Below, piece by piece: positions 61,271-64,000 of a DNA stretch of 64,000 nucleotides. Made by a program: the position numbers and the translations under genes. Within the stretch, counting starts at the first letter, position 1; every line of letters starts with the position of its first letter. Origin of the DNA: Mactromeris polynyma (taxonomy: Eukaryota; Mollusca; Bivalvia; Venerida; Mactridae); assembly GCA_032209605.1 (NCBI GenBank), contig JASFXZ010000037.1, positions 2,914,001 through 2,978,000 of the forward strand. Direction: 5' to 3'. The notes beneath the pieces were generated by a model. That model was not told where the DNA came from, did not search any database, and saw only the letters and a list, made by a program, of their open reading frames with translations.

Positions 61271-61350
61271 GTTGTACAAGCTTTCGTTATTAAGACAATC
61301 TGGTAATAGTTTCAAATACCATGCAAGTACGCAACTGCCAACAGTTGACG
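61271..61350 (+). CDS. Candidate exon d of the unidentified plus-strand gene
   Basis: Acceptor gaatctctttatag, 26 open codons (LYKLSLLRQSGNSFKYHAST, QLPTVD), donor GTACGT. Phase fits exon c (if its donor is at 60945) and exon e. Confidence 0.3.
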
Positions 61351-61549
61351 GTACGTCTTTCATGCTACCATAGTTCGTGTCAGGACACCAATCGTTGAAT
61401 CTTCGAATGGTACGTACGCTACCATAAGCATTCTTTTGTCAATTGTCTGAAATTTCGAAAACAGCAATACCATTTGTAGCGTTAGTAAACCAGACTGCTG
61501 ACAGAAATTTACTCAATTATGGTCTCAGAACAGTATATAGATTCAATCA

Positions 61550-61612
61550 ATGGTGGTGTAGAGGTTGAGCGCATGACTCCTGGTCCGAAGGTCGTGAGAT
61601 CGAGCACCTCTG
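61550..61612 (+). mobile_element. tRNA-derived SINE-like head
   Basis: gtagaggttgagcgcatgac, ctcctggtccgaaggtcgtg and agatcgagcacc resemble a tRNA A-box/B-box layout and share gactcctggtcc.aaggtcgtgag with 1262-1335 (minus). The overlapping frame 61519-61794 is not credible as a gene. Confidence 0.5.
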
Positions 61613-62015
61613 TGTCGGATTTGATCTCTCCTTCACACCCCTATCTCAGGCGTGAGTACTGGTTGGTAGCCAGGAAGCAGTCATCCAGAGTGATTAGGAG
61701 AAGTTGTAAGAACTTGTTTCACAATCGATGCAAAATTAATAAGTTAAACAGTATTCAAACAAAGTGCAACACACTGTTTTGTCGTCTGGTTTAATGTAAT
61801 TTGCAACAGGATGTGCAAATAGTGCAGATTTGTTGATTGCGCTTTTTGTGCAATGATCTCTTTTCATCCACACATCATTTTATTCAACATATGATGGAAT
61901 ACGAGAGATGCGATTAAACGCCGATTGATTTTCATTTATAAAGTCTGTGCATATGGCGAAATCATGTTACTGAAATATTTAAAACGTTTGGTCTAAGAAG
62001 TTATCTATTTTGCAG

Positions 62016-62041
62016 ACGACAAATCCGCTCCTAATCCATGA
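62016..62041 (+). CDS. Candidate terminal exon e of the unidentified plus-strand gene
   Basis: A strong acceptor (gttatctattttgcag) is followed in the phase left by exon d by DDKSAPNP and TGA. Short, so support is weak. Confidence 0.3.
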
Positions 62042-62414
62042 GAAACGCGTCTTCGTACATAATTTCACACCCTCACAAATGTGTCATAATCTTAAAATCA
62101 ATTGTAAAGATATGAATATCATGACTAAAATACAGCCGATCGTTTGAAATGAGATTAGCCGTCAATTGCTATTAAGCTGTAATAATGATTTGCAATGCCA
62201 ATAAATCAGTTTTATGCGGGAGGATATAGGATTCAGACAAAATACAAAATGACTTGAGGTTTTTTTATCGGCAAGACTTGTCGAACATTTAAGTGGCGAA
62301 TCGTAATCAGATTATTACCATAGGCTACCAAAATAAAGCACCTTGAGCTAGGGGACAATCGAGTATTTTCAGGTGAAAATGGATAATGCTTTCCTCCAAG
62401 AAATCCTGCATAAA

Positions 62415-62546
62415 TAGTTCTCACATCTACAATATTTACCTCCCTTGTTCTGAATAGTCAGCCATTTTGATAGGCAGAACTGTTAATAAGCCCTTATAAG
62501 AATAATTCCTAAATTGTGATAATTGAGAAAATACCGAGAGAATTTA
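62415..62546 (+). mobile_element. Left half of a MITE (family of 44605) split by a LINE
   Basis: tagttctcacatctacaata, then tttacctcccttgttctgaa, then ttgagaaaataccgagagaa match 44605-44735. The match stops at gaattta. Confidence 0.9.
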
Positions 62547-63718
62547 CAACAAGTTTAACAAGTTTAACAAGTTTATTTACAATTTACCTGTAGGCCATAA
62601 GGCCCATGAGGCTACAATACATGTTATGGCAAGCAATTATATGCAAACAAAACATACAGCGGAGAAGGTTATTAACTAACATAGCGATGGCAATTTATTA
62701 CATACATATATTTCAAGGAATATAGTTATCTTACATGTACGCTTTAATCCGATACTGCAAAAGTATAGCCAAAATATAGTAATCAAACGATTTTTTCTTG
62801 TAAGATTTAAATGTATATGTACATGTACGTACTGCAAATGTCGGAAGATAAATATATAAACATGTAGATATATATAAATTAACATGACATTGGGCCGTGT
62901 CAACTTATTATTACAACAATGCGATATTATTTACAAAAGAAAATATTAGATAACTACAAAGGTAAATAAGCACAATGTATAGTTCTTCTTAATACATGTG
63001 GTTATAACAGTTACAAATATTATGTTGACCTTGCAGCCTCAAAATTGCAAGATCAACAAGATGTATCCTGTATAACACATTTGTCCATATCATGAAAGGT
63101 ATGATATATTAATCAACAAATTGTTAAAATAATAGCTGAAATTGTACCATTAATTAGTTGACCTTGGCGAAAGCGAAATTACAAGGACAACATAATGGTA
63201 TTTATGTAATAAATAATATCAATGTTATAAAAGAAGAATATAACCTACTGAATTATACAATAAAACCTAACACACAATGGTTTTTATATTACTTCAAATA
63301 TCTATTCGAAACTTAACTTTCTTAAGTTGAATGCGTCATGTACAAATTTCCCTAAATTTCTAACTATGGTCTTGTTGTTATTATTAATTAGTTCAATAAA
63401 TTTAATCATATTCGGTCTGATTCTGAAGTAGGATGGAATATGTAATTTTCTTAAGTCATGGTAAATTGGGCATTGCAAAACAAAATGGTATTCGTCTTCC
63501 AAAATATTGCATAATTCACATTTTCGTTCATTAACCGGGATACTTATAGGTTTGGCCCAACGGCCAGTTTCAACATTTAGTCTATGAGCAGAAACCCTTA
63601 GTTTAGTTAGTTCGATACGATATTTCTTAATATTGATGAATTCTAAATATGGTTGAAATCTAAATGTAGCAATGTTCTTATAGAGTAAAGCTCTGCTAGA
63701 ATCGAATAACCTGCTTGA
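62547..63718 (-). mobile_element. 5'-truncated LINE inserted in a MITE
   Basis: A block of about 1.17 kb absent from the 44605 MITE copy. On the minus strand it starts inside the C-terminal coding region, ends that frame at 63302 and continues through a 3' region of about 730 bp. It finishes in a three-unit 9-bp tail (aacaagttt on plus, 62548-62574), as expected for target-primed reverse transcription with truncation. Confidence 0.85.
63302..63718 (-). pseudogene. LINE polyprotein C-terminal fragment
   Basis: About 139 open codons. They read YRIELTKLRVSAHRLNVETG, RWAKP, ERKCELCNILEDEYHFVLQC, PIYHDLRKLHIPSYFRIRPN and RNLGKFVHDAFNLRKLSFE, then TAG. This is the LTKxRxSAHxLxxExGRW...CxxC....E.E.HFxLxCPxY.xLR signature at the end of many LINE ORF2 proteins. 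The reverse-transcriptase and endonuclease parts are missing. The apparent ATG (63719-63721) lies at the junction with the MITE and is not a native start. No stops or frameshifts in the remaining frame, so the insertion is fairly young. Confidence 0.85.
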
Positions 63719-63863
63719 CATGTGACAACCACCTTTTCTTTAACTTACTGAGCCAACTGCCCACGTGAGCATAATGAATAAGTTATCCTTTTTATATCGG
63801 GTAAGTTTATATCATCGTTTACATTATATAATTTATATTCCCTATAAACTTTAAGGAAATTTA
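63719..63863 (+). mobile_element. Right half of the LINE-split MITE
   Basis: catgtgacaaccaccttttc, tttaacttactgagccaact and gtgagcataatgaataagtt resume the 44605 family exactly where 62546 left it. The right terminal inverted repeat is missing after ggaaattta. Confidence 0.88.
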
Positions 63864-63944
63864 ACTACAGTAAATGCACGTCGATCAATAGTCGCAGCAT
63901 TATTCATAATAATAATAATTAAAAAAGAAATGAAAGGAAAGCAA

Positions 63945-64000
63945 AAATGATTCCCTGTGGGAACTTATTCTCTCTCGTTTATTTGTGTACGCATGAATTG
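63945..64000 (+). repeat. Possible repeat end at the window edge
   Basis: ccctgtgggaacttattctctctcg resembles the tail of the dispersed repeat near 19775-19800 (ccctgtagaacattattctctctct). Cut by the window boundary. Confidence 0.35.

Noticed and set aside
63302..63721. A complete small gene with its own ATG
   Set aside because: The ATG is at the MITE junction; the sequence is the truncated C-terminus of a LINE protein.

Overview
The window reads as AT-rich, repeat-dense animal nuclear DNA, most likely from a mollusc and probably a bivalve. The evidence is: spliced genes with GT-AG introns; intron-bearing tRNA-Leu(CAA) genes of the animal type; MITEs, SINE-like units and 5'-truncated LINEs; more than a dozen minisatellites; and a death-domain protein whose second domain resembles the TRADD-N-like domain that I recall as common in bivalves. 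Bacterial-style features (operons, CRISPR arrays, insertion sequences) are absent. Almost all long open frames in the first 36 kb lie in tandem arrays whose unit is a multiple of three. They are not genes.

Layout. 1-29 kb is non-genic. It holds minisatellites (32, 35, 30, 19, 34, 60 and 24 bp units plus a large CTG/TTA-rich tract), a 2-3 kb segmental duplication, two tandem tRNA-Leu genes, several inverted-repeat MITEs, two decayed LINE fragments and a SINE-like unit. 29.2-50.3 kb carries a complete plus-strand Na+/Ca2+ exchanger gene (SLC8/NCX/Calx family) in ten coding exons, 832 residues. Its first coding intron (10.8 kb) contains three minisatellites, an antisense tRNA-Leu gene and MITEs. 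51.2-59.4 kb carries the 3' part of a minus-strand, tail-to-tail gene encoding a death domain, a TRADD-N-like domain and an unknown helical C-terminus. Its 5' end was not found. A second, unidentified plus-strand gene is proposed from five phase-compatible exons between 58.4 and 62.0 kb. If real, it interleaves with the minus-strand gene. 62.4-63.9 kb is a MITE split by a 5'-truncated LINE.

Function. The exchanger would extrude Ca2+ across the plasma membrane under control of cytosolic Calx-beta Ca2+ sensors. The death-domain protein probably acts as a cytosolic signalling adaptor. Nothing in the sequence links the two functionally.

The most notable structural signals are a TA-flanked MITE family with seven copies, in one of which a 17-bp internal motif has expanded to about 23 tandem units; a duplication pair that shows a 35-bp minisatellite before and after expansion; and the nested LINE-in-MITE insertion. 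All exon calls come from reading frames, splice signals and phase agreement. No alignment or transcript data were available.
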